NCBI GenBank assembly: GCA_958450365.1
Contig: CAUEEP010000867.1
Location: forward strand, 62,001 to 126,000
DNA length: 64,000 nucleotides
Source of the DNA: Mesorhabditis belari
Taxonomy: Eukaryota > Nematoda > Chromadorea > Rhabditida > Rhabditidae
Direction of reading: 5' to 3'
The translations under genes were made by a program, and so were the position numbers. The notes beneath the pieces were generated by a model. It searched no databases. It had not been told where the DNA came from and saw only the letters and a list, made by a program, of their open reading frames with translations. Below, in pieces: positions 25,301-33,589 of the stretch; positions within the stretch are counted from its first letter, which is position 1, and the number at the start of each line of letters is the position of its first letter.

Positions 25301-26774
25301 ACTCAACTAGAATGCTTAAAAACCAACTAGAATTCTCCAAAACTCAACTAGAATTCTCAAGAACGCAAAGCTTGCTTTAACAAGAGTTGCTATCTAAAAA
25401 AGGAATTGTGAAATTGCGAAAAAATACGTCAAAAGGCTGGAAAAAATGTGGAAAAAGGGTTTATTAAAAAGAGAAAAGCTGAAAGAGGAATGAATAGCCA
25501 AAAGAAAAATGAGAATAGAAAAGGCCAGAGTAGAAAGGGCCAGAGTAGAAATTGGACTGGCAATTTCCTTTTTAAATCTTCTGGTTGGCAATTTCCACTT
25601 ATAAATTTCGTTTGGTCTTTTTCTCTGATCGAATTGCAGAGAAAAACTTTGGAGATCGTCTGCAACGTTTAATGCATACGATACGAAAATTTGCATGCGA
25701 AAGCATGCCACTGCGCCAACGAGTCAGTTGGTTGCTGACCGTCGGTGGCCGTTAAAAAGCCGACGGTAGCCATTGTGTCTGCCATTGTGACACATTGTGC
25801 CACGGCCACCGCTTTTTAACGGCCACCGACGGTCAGCAACCAACTGACTCGTTGGCGCAGTGGTAGTGTCGCGGTCTCGCAGTCTTCACCCCGGTCCCGA
25901 TGGTCCGGGTTCGATTCCCCTTGGGTCAATTTTTTCATTTAATTTTCTTATTTCAGTTTTAAGAAGTAAATTTGAATTTTGAGTAGTTTTTTTTGAGTAT
26001 CTAGCTCTAGTATTTAGCTTGTATTGGATTCATTTGTAAAACATTGTTCTGAGCATCTAAAATGCAAATAAAAATGCAAAGCATCATGTTTTCCATGTCA
26101 GACTTGCGTAAATGATCTAGTTTTTGTTCGGATTTGATCGAATTGGGAAATCTGATCGTGTACTAGTTGTACTAGATGTACTAGTTAATCTAGCCGTTCT
26201 TGAGCTCAGACAGAGTGCTCTACTTGCGATGATTTGTCTAGGAAATGAAAAGAAATGAATCAATGAATCAAATGAATCAAATGAATCAATGAATCAAATG
26301 AATCAATGAATCAAATCAATCAAATCAATCAAATCAATCAAATCAATCAAATCAATCAAATCAATCAAATGAATCAAATGAATCAAATGAATCAAATGAA
26401 TCAAATGAATCAATGAATCAATGAATCAAATCAATCAACTCAAACAAATCAATCAAATCAATCAAATCAATCAAATGAATCAATGAATCAAATCAATCAA
26501 ATCAATCAAATCAATTAAATCAATCAAATCAATCAAATGAATCAAATCAATCAAATCAATCAAATCAATCAAATGAATCAAATCAATCAAATCAATCAAA
26601 TCAATCAAATGAAATTCCTAGCCATGTAAAGTCAATGGAAAACTAAGCCAAAACAGTGACTCAAATGTAAATCAAATCTAGAAAAAAAAGCTGATTTTCT
26701 CGGCAAACCTTTTCTTCGACAATTTTCTTCAAATCCCTCATTCCTTTCACCGGATTTTCATTGGTGACTTCCAT
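9082..26774 (-). CDS. Charged N-terminal exons, probably the 5' part of the TRPM gene
   Basis: Six minus-strand exons with good splice sites: 26774-26709 (start codon; MEVTNENPVKGMRDLKKIVE), 19591-19483, 18213-18124, 18052-17973, 16998-16809 and 15455-15312. Phases match at every junction. The last exon ends in phase 1, which also fits the TRPM exon 9138-9082, giving a joined SG-QMPPST. Content is hydrophilic: Lys/Arg clusters (KRQRKRK; RKKRKKNKRRRLYSG) and Asp/Glu runs (VENVDDDETLV, DEDEQNENDEEEG), so it is probably disordered. The ATG at 26774 lies 10 bases after TTTTTTCAG, a typical nematode trans-splice acceptor. I infer one long gene with the TRPM exons, since strand, phase and order agree. 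Alternatives: a separate gene, or a TRPM transcript starting at the in-frame ATG at 9133. Introns of 7.1 kb (26708-19592) and 6.2 kb (15311-9139) hold most of the repeats. The donor at 15311 is ambiguous (GTGGGT, or GTGAGG four bases downstream). Confidence 0.62.
9185..9660. repeat. Higher-order minisatellite
   Basis: CTGTCAGAGAA units grouped with GAGCTTTAAAACTAATATAG; the whole group repeats with a longer period (about 235 bp). Confidence 0.85.
10010..10125. repeat. AGATAGAT-type array
   Basis: AGATAGATAGATAAAGCTAG and variants. Confidence 0.85.
10296..10996. repeat. Interstitial telomere-like array (GCCTAA / GCCTGA)
   Basis: About 100 hexamers related to the nematode telomere repeat (TTAGGC on the minus strand), many changed to GCCTGA or interrupted by CCAAGC, so the array is degenerate. 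It includes a unique element at 10326-10430 (TTAGCTCCGAGAACTGGCTG). It lies in the 6.2-kb intron between the exons at 15312 and 9138. Confidence 0.85.
12065..12755. repeat. 10-bp minisatellite with higher-order period
   Basis: Unit AATCAAAGCC / AACCAAAGCC. A longer period of about 120 bp is visible between 12240 and 12600. Confidence 0.9.
13135..13472. repeat. TCTAGAATCTAGTCTA minisatellite
   Basis: Alternating TATCTAGAATCTAG and TATCTAGAAGCTAG units; the mariner element begins immediately after. Confidence 0.9.
13476..13998. mobile_element. mariner-type non-autonomous element
   Basis: The ends TTAGGTTGATGCAAAAGTCT and AGACTTTTGCATCAACCTAA are exact inverses and continue for about 40 bases (TTTTCATTTTTTTCGTACTTC / GAAGTACGAAAAAAATGAAAA). 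TTAGGTTG...CAAAAGT is the typical mariner terminus. The interior of about 440 bp has no intact transposase. Left flank is TA; the right flank TA is not preserved. Confidence 0.85.
14228..14395. repeat. Purine-rich tract
   Basis: GGAAAAGGAGGAAAG and variants; about 165 bases nearly free of pyrimidines. Confidence 0.9.
14640..15055. repeat. CTTACTGTAGCTGTA minisatellite
   Basis: Units of AGCTTACTGTAGCTGTACTG with grouped variants including TGTAATGGCTTGTAGTTG. Confidence 0.9.
15133..15243. repeat. 111-bp palindrome
   Basis: AGATCAATGACAGCCATTAG (then GCTATGATA) at the left is the exact inverse of the right end. The centre is itself made of AGCTATGATACGTACTGTAT units, so the full stretch can fold as one long hairpin. 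Confidence 0.9.
15523..15622. repeat. 14-bp minisatellite
   Basis: ACTGGACTTATCTA / ATGGACTTATCTA. Confidence 0.85.
15744..15852. repeat. 17-bp minisatellite
   Basis: CTTAAGATCTTATCTTTC, six copies. Confidence 0.85.
16010..16070. mobile_element. Solo left end of the same MITE family
   Basis: Direct copy of the first about 55 bases of the element at 16165 (TTGGGTTGGGGACTATGACT followed by CGGCGCCAAACTT), lying 155 bases upstream and preceded by TA; it is truncated. Confidence 0.75.
16165..16684. mobile_element. Tc1/mariner-like MITE with TA target duplication
   Basis: Ends TTGGGTTGGGGA...CGGCGCC and GGCGCC...TCCCCAACCCAA are inverted and flanked by TA on both sides (16163-16164 and 16685-16686). 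The interior is AT-rich with no recognisable transposase. Confidence 0.8.
17045..17835. repeat. AGTCTAGAGTCTCCTAGTCTAA minisatellite
   Basis: About 790 bases of seven- to eight-base CTAGAGT/CTAAAGT units, filling the intron between exons 17973 and 16998. Confidence 0.9.
18346..18420 (+). pseudogene. Weak tRNA-like sequence
   Basis: GACCAGATAGCTGAGTGATT and AAAGC form an A-box-like start, and TTTG/CAAA pair around GTCTAAG, but there is no normal B-box. Low certainty. Confidence 0.25.
18650..19385. repeat. Large inverted repeat with minisatellite flanks
   Basis: Left arm, from the CAACCAGT array (18740-18825) through GAAGATCAACTAGATGTGCT, pairs with the right arm CAGTTGATCTTCCCTTATCA through the inverted ACTGGTTG / TGACTGGC array (19190-19382). 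The centre lies near 19000. Confidence 0.75.
19610..20860. other. AT-rich intron sequence without features
   Basis: Only small repeats (GAGTTGACATCAAA at 19975, ATTTGTACT at 20015) and purine tracts are visible; no coding exon found. Confidence 0.5.
20865..21058. repeat. Dispersed copy of the 22930 repeat family
   Basis: GGCGTGGTGCTTTTGAGAGT, then CATGAGTGGTGCTTTTGTGA and the AACTCTATAACTTTACCCAG block, closely matches 23045-23255. Confidence 0.75.
21935..22260. repeat. Near-perfect 14-bp minisatellite
   Basis: GCCCAAGCTCTAGT repeated about 23 times with almost no change, so it is recently expanded or homogenised. Confidence 0.95.
22262..22400. repeat. CAGGCTCAGACT array
   Basis: Six-base CAGGCT and CAGACT units directly after the 14-bp array. 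Confidence 0.9.
22930..23605. repeat. Inverted repeat, arms about 300 bp
   Basis: The block with CTATAACTTTGCCCAGAGAT, TTTTTATATCATTGTAACAA and ACATTTCAGGCTTTCTAATG (22935-23265) returns inverted at 23310-23600. The same sequence occurs once more in direct orientation at 20870-21055, so it is a dispersed family. No coding content is seen. Confidence 0.75.
24440..25372. repeat. Minisatellite with ~40-bp higher-order unit
   Basis: ACTCAACTAGAATGCTTAAA alternates with ACTCAACTAGAATTCTCAAG over about 930 bases, inside the first large intron. Confidence 0.92.
25708..25863. repeat. 53-bp perfect inverted repeat including the start of a tRNA-like gene
   Basis: Bases 25708-25760 (starting CCACTGCGCCAACGAGTCAG) are the exact reverse complement of 25811-25863, whose last 18 bases are the 5' part of the tRNA-like sequence at 25846. 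The loop is 50 bases. Confidence 0.92.
25846..25928 (+). tRNA. tRNA-like sequence, isotype uncertain
   Basis: An A-box-like TTGGCGCAGTGGTAGTG and B-box GGTTCGATTCC stand at tRNA spacing. Acceptor strands GACTCGT and TTGGGTC pair except at the innermost position and are followed by A. The length of 83 bases would need a long variable arm or a short intron. The anticodon stem does not pair well with any loop I can place, so it may be a nematode variable-arm tRNA, an intron-bearing tRNA, or a decayed or SINE copy. Confidence 0.5.
26245..26612. repeat. 9-bp minisatellite
   Basis: ATCAAATCA / ATCAAATGA units. Confidence 0.92.
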
Positions 26775-27194
26775 TTTCGAAAGTCTGAAAAAAGAAAGCA
26801 ATAGAAAAATATCATAAAAACATTTTGAATACATTAGTAAACGAAAATTTTCGGCTGAAATTGTACTTTTTTCTGTGCACAGCTGTATAGGTAACAAATA
26901 GTGGATAAATCAAAGAAAAGAGTAGCCTTTTGATTTACTTTGTTCTCGAATCGAATCTCGAATCTGTAAACACACCAGAATTCCTCGTTTTCTTGCTTTT
27001 GTCATGAGAAAAGTTAAGAATCCCGTGCGCTAGATGGGGTTTGTTTACAGATTTAATCATAAACTTCAACATAAATCTATTCAAAACACTTTAGATATCA
27101 AAAACGAGGTGTTTGACTTCAGAAATCTTCAAGAATTGCAACTTTTCTAGGTCTTTTATCCCATTGATGAACTCATCTCTTGAACATTTCCCTT

Positions 27195-27345
27195 TACTGT
27201 CTTTCTTTCTTTCTTCCCTTCCTTCCTTCTTTCTTTCTTTCTTTCTCCCCTTCCTTCTTTCTTTCTTCCCTTCTTTCTTCCCTTCTTTCTTCCCTACTTT
27301 CTTCCCTTCTTTCCTTCTTTCTTTCTTTCTTTCTTTCTTTTCTAT
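27195..27345. repeat. Pyrimidine tract
   Basis: TTCTTTCTTTCTTCCC variants. Confidence 0.9.
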
Positions 27346-27514
27346 TTGTAAAACACCGACCACTTGCCGGGTTTCTCTCAAAAATGTCTAGCAGTGAAAA
27401 GCCAAAGTACAAAAGTCAATCATCATTGCGAAACTATTGATATTGTTTTAAACATAAAAGATTCCCTTGTAAGAACCCCTTGTAAGAACCGACATTCCCT
27501 TGTCTCGGCTTCTT

Positions 27515-27795
27515 ACAAAGGAATCTCGATTCTTACAAGGGAATTTCGGTTCTTACAAGGGAATCTCGGGTTCTTACAAGGGAATCTCGGGTTCTTACAA
27601 GGGAATCTCGGGTTCTTACAAGGGAATCTCGGGTTCTTACAAGGGAATCTCGGGTTCTTACAAGGGAATCTCGGGTTCTTACAAGGGAATGTCGGTTCTT
27701 ACAAGGGAATGTCGGTTCTTACAAGAGAATCTCGGGTTCTTACAAAGGAATGTCGGGTTCTTACAAGGGAATTAGGGGTTCTTACAAGGAAATGT
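27515..27795. repeat. 20-bp minisatellite
   Basis: TCTTACAAGGGAATCTCGGG, about 14 copies; degenerate at the left edge. Confidence 0.92.
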
Positions 27796-27867
27796 CAACT
27801 AGCTGAGCTCTGAGCCGGCCAAATGCTATGAAAGAATACTAGTCACCATTCCTTGAAAAAAGCAAAA

Positions 27868-27905
27868 GAGAAACCCGAAGTCGGGATTGAACCCGCGAGA
27901 TCTTG
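27868..27905 (-). pseudogene. tRNA 3' fragment
   Basis: Minus strand CTCGCGGGTTCAATCCCGAC carries a B-box and T arm; the 5' half is replaced by the AGCTGGAAAAGTA minisatellite. Confidence 0.4.
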
Positions 27906-28128
27906 CTCTAGCTGTAAAAGTACCCAGCTGGAAAAGTACTGTACTCTAGCTGTAAAAGTACGTACTTTAGCTGGAAAAGTACTGTACTCTAGCTGGAAAA
28001 GTACGTACTTTAGCTGTAAAAGTACCCAGCTGGAAAAGTACTGTACTCTAGCTGGAAAAGTATCGACGCTAGCTGGAAAAGTACCGTACTTTAGCTGTAA
28101 AAGTATCGCACTCTAGCTAAAGTACTGT
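27903..28128. repeat. AGCTGGAAAAGTACTGTACT minisatellite
   Basis: Units of about 19 bases with variants, abutting a tRNA fragment. Confidence 0.88.
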
Positions 28129-28431
28129 ATATAGTACTCAAAGTATTCCAGAAAAACAATTTCAACAAATTCCAATAAAACTGTCTCTAGTTGAGGATTG
28201 TTTTAAGCTAAATGGACTCTTTAAAAAAAAAAACCGACCGTAATCTCTCTCATTCGTTCAACGCTCGTTCGTCGATGCACACACCCACCGCGTGTCTCGA
28301 TCACTTTTTCACTTATGGAGGCCTGAAATCTTGCTAATAGAAAATCTAGCATTTCAGCATTTCCTAGAGATTTTTCGATAAAATATAGCTACCGTAAATA
28401 CTGTAATAACAGACTCTGATCGTAATATCTT

Positions 28432-28580
28432 TAACAGACTCTGATCCTGAACAGACTCTAATCCTGAACAGACTCTGATCCTGAACAGACTCTGATCCTG
28501 AACAGACTCTGATCCTGAACAGACTCTGATCCTGAACAGACTCTAATCCTGAACAGACTCTAATCCTGAACAGACTCTAG
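28432..28580. repeat. 17-bp minisatellite at a solo MITE end
   Basis: AACAGACTCTGATCCTG, nine copies. The first unit directly adjoins the ACCGTAAATACTGTAATA end of a MITE (28391). Confidence 0.88.
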
Positions 28581-28662
28581 TTAAAGGAGTGCTGTAACCA
28601 GAATAAGTAATAGTTGAGCCTATGATTTGTAAAGGAATTGAATTCTATTCCGGTTAATGACT

Positions 28663-28971
28663 TACCGTAAATACTGTAATAGTACCCCTCTCGTACAGTT
28701 GCGTAGTCGCAAAAGTTTTTTATAGTACCCCACCACCCTCGTACAGTCGCGTAGTCGCGTAGTTAGTATTTCATTGTTTTTCAAAGCGCCCGTACTTTCA
28801 AAAAATGTGTCTTTGATATGAAAAAATAGCCCTGAATTTCAGCTATTTTTTGATACCAAAACGAACATTGTAGCATAAAGCAGTGTCGAGAAAAACTCGT
28901 TCAAAGCTAGACTACGCAACACTCCGCACCGTCTTTATGGGGGTGCGGTACTATTACAGTATTTACGGGTA
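28663..28971. mobile_element. MITE with TACCGTAAATACTGTAATAG ends
   Basis: TACCGTAAATACTGTAATAG at the left and CTATTACAGTATTTACGGGTA at the right are inverted. The interior, about 260 bp, contains GTACAGTTGCGTAGTCGC repeated once with changes. A solo left end of the same family lies at 28390-28410. Confidence 0.8.
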
Positions 28972-29159
28972 TAGATTCAACCAAGAACTTGACGATAAGT
29001 AAAATTTTGTTTAAAAATACAATCAGTAAAGAGATCGAAATTGATTATCTTTCAGGGAAAAAGGGAAATGAAAAATTTTGTTGATTCATTTCGTTTCTGT
29101 TAGTGGGTGAGGATGAGGAGAAAATGAGAGAAATCTTGAAAGAATTGAGGCTTTTTTGG

Positions 29160-29705
29160 TATTGTTTAGACTCAAGAATGGAAAAGCTACGCCAGAAATC
29201 TTGTTTTCAAGCTAGATTCAAGCTAGGCTTCTTCTTGGTTCTGTTTAGACTCAAGAATGGAAAAGCTACACCAGAAATCTTAAGTTTTCAAGCTGGATTC
29301 AAGCTAGGCTTCTTCTTGGTACTGTTTAGACTCAAGAATGGAAAAGCTACACCAGAAATCTTACGCTTTCAAGCTAGATTCAAGCTAGGCTTCTTCTTGG
29401 TTCTGTTTAGACTCAAGAATGGAAAAGCTACGCCAGAAATCTTGTTTTCAAGCTAGATTCAAGCTAGGCTTCTTCTTGGTTCTGTTTAGACTCAAGAATG
29501 AAAAAGCTACGCCAGAAATCTTAAGTTTTCAAGCTAGATTCAAGCTAGGCTTCTTCTTGGTTCTGTTTAGACTCAAGAATGAAAAAGCTACACCAGAAAT
29601 CTTACGCTTTCAAGCTGGATTCAAGCTAGGCTTCTTCTTGGTTCTGTTTAGACTCAAGAATGGAAAAGCTAGGCCAGAAATCTTAAGTTTTCAAGCTAGA
29701 TTCCT
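29160..29705. repeat. 81-bp tandem repeat
   Basis: About seven copies containing GACTCAAGAATGGAAAAGCT and TTCAAGCTAGGCTTCTTCTT. Confidence 0.92.
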
Positions 29706-29894
29706 CAAGTTTTGACTTTAGACTCTGGTTGATAGAATACTTGAAAGAGCTGTCTCTTTTTTGCTACAATATCCCTCACCGTAAACATGATTAATGGCAT
29801 TTTGAAATTGTTATTTGGTTATTGGACTATTTCGGACTACTTCGGACTACTGTACTGTACAGTGCAGTTATTGTACTCAATCTTTATGGTTCCA

Positions 29895-30125
29895 GTCTTG
29901 TACTAAAGCCTTGTACTAAAGTCTTGTACTAAAGTCTTGTACCAAAGCCTTGTACTAAAGCCTTGTACTAAAGTCTTGTACTAAAGCCTTGTACTAAAGT
30001 CTTGTACTAAAGTCTTGTACTAAAGTCTTTTGCTAAAGCCTTGTACTAAAGTCTTTTGCTAAAGCCTTGTACTAAAGTCTTTTGCTAAAGCCTTGTACTA
30101 AAGCCTTGTACTAAAGTCTTGTGCT
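29895..30125. repeat. 13-bp minisatellite
   Basis: CTTGTACTAAAGT / CTTTTGCTAAAGC units. Confidence 0.9.
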
Positions 30126-30139
30126 TAAAGCCCAGTAAA

Positions 30140-30345
30140 AGGTTACGATAGTCTTCGACACGTTTTACAAGCCGCTCACAACTCACCGTCCGTTCCAAAT
30201 CATATAAAAGCCGAGCTTCGAGTTCAGTATCGGCTGGCACTCAAGCAGTAGTCAGAACTTTGTCGAAATTCTTTGAATCAAGCAAAGATAAGGCTTCACG
30301 TCAATAGTAATGCGCGTTGGTTGACCCGTGTTTGAAAAAATCTGA
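30140..30345 (-). pseudogene. Possible relic of a coding exon with two in-frame TGA codons
   Basis: One minus-strand frame runs GSTNAHYY, TGA, REALSLLDSKNFDKVLTTA, TGA, VPADTELEARLLYDLERT and then VKRVEDYRNLLLG. Composition is protein-like and unlike the neighbouring repeats. TTTTTCAG precedes the segment. I do not recognise the family. Both stops could come from CGA by C-to-T change. Confidence 0.35.
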
Positions 30346-30384
30346 AAAATAGAGATTTTAAAGAGTTGCAGAGTACTGAAAATT

Positions 30385-30632
30385 GCTAGAATAAGCTAAA
30401 ATAAGCTAAAATAAGCTACAAAAAGCTAAAATAAACTACAATAAGCTAGAATAAGCTAGAATAAGCTAAAATAAGCTACAATAAACTACAATAAGCTAGA
30501 ATAAACTACAATAAACTACAATAAGCTAGAATAAGCTAGAATAAGCTAAAATAAACTACAATAAACTACAATAAGCTAGAATAAACTACAATAAACTACA
30601 ATAAACTACAATAAGCTACAATAAGCTGAAAT
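30385..30632. repeat. 10-bp minisatellite
   Basis: AATAAGCTAG / AATAAACTAC units. Confidence 0.9.
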
Positions 30633-30686
30633 GAAACGAAAAAATGGCAATTTCTCAGCTTTTGTAGAAGAAAACAATGAAATTCT

Positions 30687-30903
30687 TACCGTATTTCCTC
30701 TAATAAACGCCCCCCCCTTGACCAACTTTGGACGCTTCGTTCTCAGCTCCATTTGGAGATATTTTTATGTTTAATATATCAAAAGATAGAAGACATTAAG
30801 GGCTATCTTTTGATATATTAAACATAAAAATACCTCAAAATGGGGCTGAGAACGAAGCATCCAAAGTTGGTCAAGGGGGGCGTTTATTAGAGGAAATACG
30901 GTA
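30687..30903. mobile_element. Foldback MITE
   Basis: The whole element is an inverted repeat. The left arm, beginning TACCGTATTTCCTCTAATAA and including GACCAACTTTGGACGCTTCG, pairs with the right arm ending TTATTAGAGGAAATACGGTA, with a loop of a few tens of bases near 30795. TA is at each end. The termini resemble those of the Tc1-like element at 49676. Confidence 0.85.
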
Positions 30904-31331
30904 TGTATTCGCTGAAAATCTTTCAATTCAAATCAATTAAACGTTTAATAAAGATGAAAATCTTTCAAATCGAAATTGTTTAATGATAAGTTTCTTTAAA
31001 GTTTTCAGATTTGAATTTAAATATTTAATTTAAATATTTAATTTAAATATATAATAATATTTAAATGAAAAAGAGAATTTGAAAAAGAAATTGAGAAAGA
31101 AATTCAAAAAGAAATCGAAAAAAAATTGCAAATTGCAAAGAGATTGAATAACAAATGGCAGACAATAATGGAAGGAAAAGGAAAAAAAAATTGGATTGAT
31201 TGAGAGAAATGATTTGAGAGGAAAAGGGGAACACAACATTACAACAGATTGGATTGTGATGGGGAAAGATGTCATTGACAGAGGACAGTTCATTGTCTTT
31301 TTCGATTCAATTCAAAGGATTTGCATTTTTT

Positions 31332-31612
31332 TAAGACAAGACTAAGACAAGACTAAGAAAAGACTAAGACTAGACTAAGAAAAGACTAGGACAAGACTAA
31401 GACAAGACTAAGACAAGACTAAGACAAGACTAAGACAAGACTAAGATAAGACTAAGACAAGACTAAGACAAGACTAAGACTAGACTAAGACAAGACTAAG
31501 ACTAGACTAAGACAAGACTAGGACAAGACTAGGACAAGACTAAGACAAGACTAGGACAAGACTAAGACAAGACTAGGACAAGACTACGACAAGACAAGAC
31601 TAAGACAAGACA
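31332..31612. repeat. 11-bp minisatellite
   Basis: GACTAAGACAA, about 25 copies. Confidence 0.92.
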
Positions 31613-31807
31613 AGAGATTAGTTATCACTAAAGCTTTGGCAAAGATTAAAGAGATCAAAGATCTTTTCTGACAGTAAAGATTGATTTGTTTTGCCTCCGG
31701 TCGGCTGATTTACAGAATTCTCAGCTTATTCGACTTCGAATTCTATGTAGTTATGCATCTCAAACTTCAGAAAAAGTCAAAAGTCAAAAGTTAAACAGCA
31801 AAAGCAA

Positions 31808-31876
31808 CCAATCTGGGAATCGAACCAGGATCCTGTGGTTTGTAAATCCCCGCTCTCCCTACTGCGTCTATCGTTT
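31808..31876 (-). pseudogene. tRNA-like pseudogene or SINE, copy A
   Basis: On the minus strand: GACGCAGTAGGGAGAGC (A-box-like), TTTACAAACCACAGGATCC and B-box GGTTCGATTCC. The anticodon stem does not form. A tandem copy lies at 31962 with shared flank (CAGCTTATTCG...ATGTAG). Confidence 0.55.
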
Positions 31877-31961
31877 CGCGGCTTGATACTTGATTTTCAG
31901 CTTATTCGGATTCGATGTAGCTATGAATCTCAACTGTTTTTTCAAACAGCAAAGCTCAAGC

Positions 31962-32028
31962 CCCCACCCGGGAGTCGAACCAGGATCCTGTGGTTTGTAA
32001 ATCGCCGCTCTTCCTACTGCGCCAAGGA
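31962..32028 (-). pseudogene. tRNA-like pseudogene or SINE, copy B
   Basis: Minus strand TTGGCGCAGTAGGAAGAGC, the same TTTACAAACCACAGGATCC core as copy A, and B-box GGTTCGACTCC with a paired T stem; acceptor arms do not pair. Confidence 0.55.
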
Positions 32029-32130
32029 AGTTATTGGCTAGCTACTTGATACTCGGCATAAAGACACCTTTCATAAGGTTTCACCTTCAGAACTCTAGAA
32101 GTTAACTCCCTCTGGAGTCACCTCATTCAA

Positions 32131-32203
32131 GCGCCTTGTAGTGTAATGGTTAGCACAGTTGTTTGGTAAGCGAACGGTCGGGGGTTCGAGTCCCGGCAGT
32201 GCA
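32131..32203 (+). tRNA. tRNA-like sequence, probably a pseudogene
   Basis: 73 bases with A-box GTAGTGTAATGGTTAGCA and B-box GGTTCGAGTCC. The loop TTGGTAA would give anticodon GGT, not normal in eukaryotes, and the acceptor and T stems have mismatches. Its 5' flank TTAACTCCCTCTGGAGT is shared with the sequences at 49222 and 49460. Confidence 0.55.
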
Positions 32204-32332
32204 GAAGTTTTTGTTCTGTCCTATTTTCAACTTAGAGACTCGACAAATCTTTTAAATTTTAGAATATTATCAATTTGAATAAACAAAGAAAGCTATTTCT
32301 TTAGAACAAAAGCTAACTTAAAAGCTACTTAA

Positions 32333-32490
32333 AGCTACTTAATCTAAACAAATCCATCAATAATATTGCCAGGATTGCCAAGAAATTTCCCGAGCATATT
32401 GCTGGGCGAAAAATCACGTTCGTATCCCAAATTGATGAGGAAATTGCTCAAATTTTCAGCCAAGTTTCGCGATCAATTCAGCAAACAGGT
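32333..32490 (+). CDS. Possible orphan exon
   Basis: Frame LNLNKSINNIARIAKKFPEH, then IAGRKITFVSQIDEEIAQIF and SQVSRSIQQT, ends at a GTGATG donor-like site. Codon content is non-repetitive and protein-like, but there is no clear acceptor, start or neighbouring exon. It could be a relic. Confidence 0.25.
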
Positions 32491-32689
32491 GATGTTTTGT
32501 TCAAATTTTGAGGTTTTGTTCAAATTTTGATGTTTGGATCAAATCAAAAGGACTAAAACAGAAATCCAATTCAAAAAAAAGGTTTATCAATGGAAAAAGT
32601 ATTCAAATGACTTCCTGAACATTGTGATAATCAAAGGATCAAAGAAATCAAAGGATACAGTTAAAAAGTGACAAAAGAGGTTTAAAAAA

Positions 32690-33035
32690 ATGAAGATGAA
32701 AGAAGAAAGATGAAAAGAAAGATGAAAAGAAAGAAGAAAGATGAAAAGAAAGAAGAAAGATGAAAAGAAAGAAGAAAGATGTAAAGAAAGAAGAAAAGAC
32801 GAATGGAATCGAAAAACCTCAACGAGGAAATAGAGGAAGAGAAGGAAGAAAGAGAAGGAAGGAAGAGAAGGAAGGAAGAGAAGGAAGGAAGAGAAGGAAG
32901 AAAGAGAAAGAAGAAAGAGAAGGAAGGAAGAGAAGGAAGGAAGAGAAGGAAGGAAGAGAAGGAAGAAAGAGAAAGAAGAAAGAGAAGGAAGGAAGAGAAG
33001 GAAGAAAGAGAAAGAAGAAAAGAAGAAAAGACGAA
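32690..33035. repeat. GAAGGAAGAGAA purine minisatellite
   Basis: Open in several frames on both strands because it is a low-complexity purine tract. A duplicated AGACGAATGGAATCGAAAA occurs at 32798 and 33029. Confidence 0.88.
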
Positions 33036-33589
33036 TGGAATCGAAAATCTACGAAACGACTCACAAATGATTTGTCATTCGATTAGAGAATTCAAATTGG
33101 ATCAGTGAAAAAAGGGGAAAACACTGGGGGAATTCGATGAGAAAGAGAAGTGATTGTGGAAAGTGGAAAAAAAAATCGATGTACTGCCCTAGAATGGAAA
33201 CACTTTTCTGGTGCTCTGAATTCTTTATTTTTCTCCTGACATTGAATCATTACTGAATCATTACTTGAAGAAAAATAGAGAATTCAGTGCGTCAGAAAGC
33301 ACTGTTTTGATTTTAAAGCAGAATAGCTGTAAAACAACGAAACTCCGACTAAAAACTAGCTATTCCAGCTCCGGTTACGGTAGCCTAAAGGGCTTTTTGA
33401 AATCAAAAAACAGTGTAGAATCGAGGGCACTAGAAAGGATAGAGAATTTTTAGAAGATAGAGAAATGGTTTCGATTCTGTGCACAAGTACACACTCTCAC
33501 AACCTAAATCAGGCTTTAATTGAAGATATTCAAGTTACAGTAAGCTAACATTCAACGAGCAACAAGGTTTAATATCGCTTGGCTTGACG

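Noticed and set aside
27113..27440. Open frames rich in Phe/Leu/Ser or Lys/Glu
   Set aside because: Pyrimidine/purine tract read in several frames on both strands.
29103..29715. Two repeat-protein-like frames (FKLGFFLVLFRLKN units)
   Set aside because: They come from an 81-bp tandem repeat (period divisible by three) and are interrupted by a frame change; no start context or splice signals.
31686..32041. Short frames containing RTRILWFVN
   Set aside because: These are translations through tRNA-like B-box regions, a common artefact.
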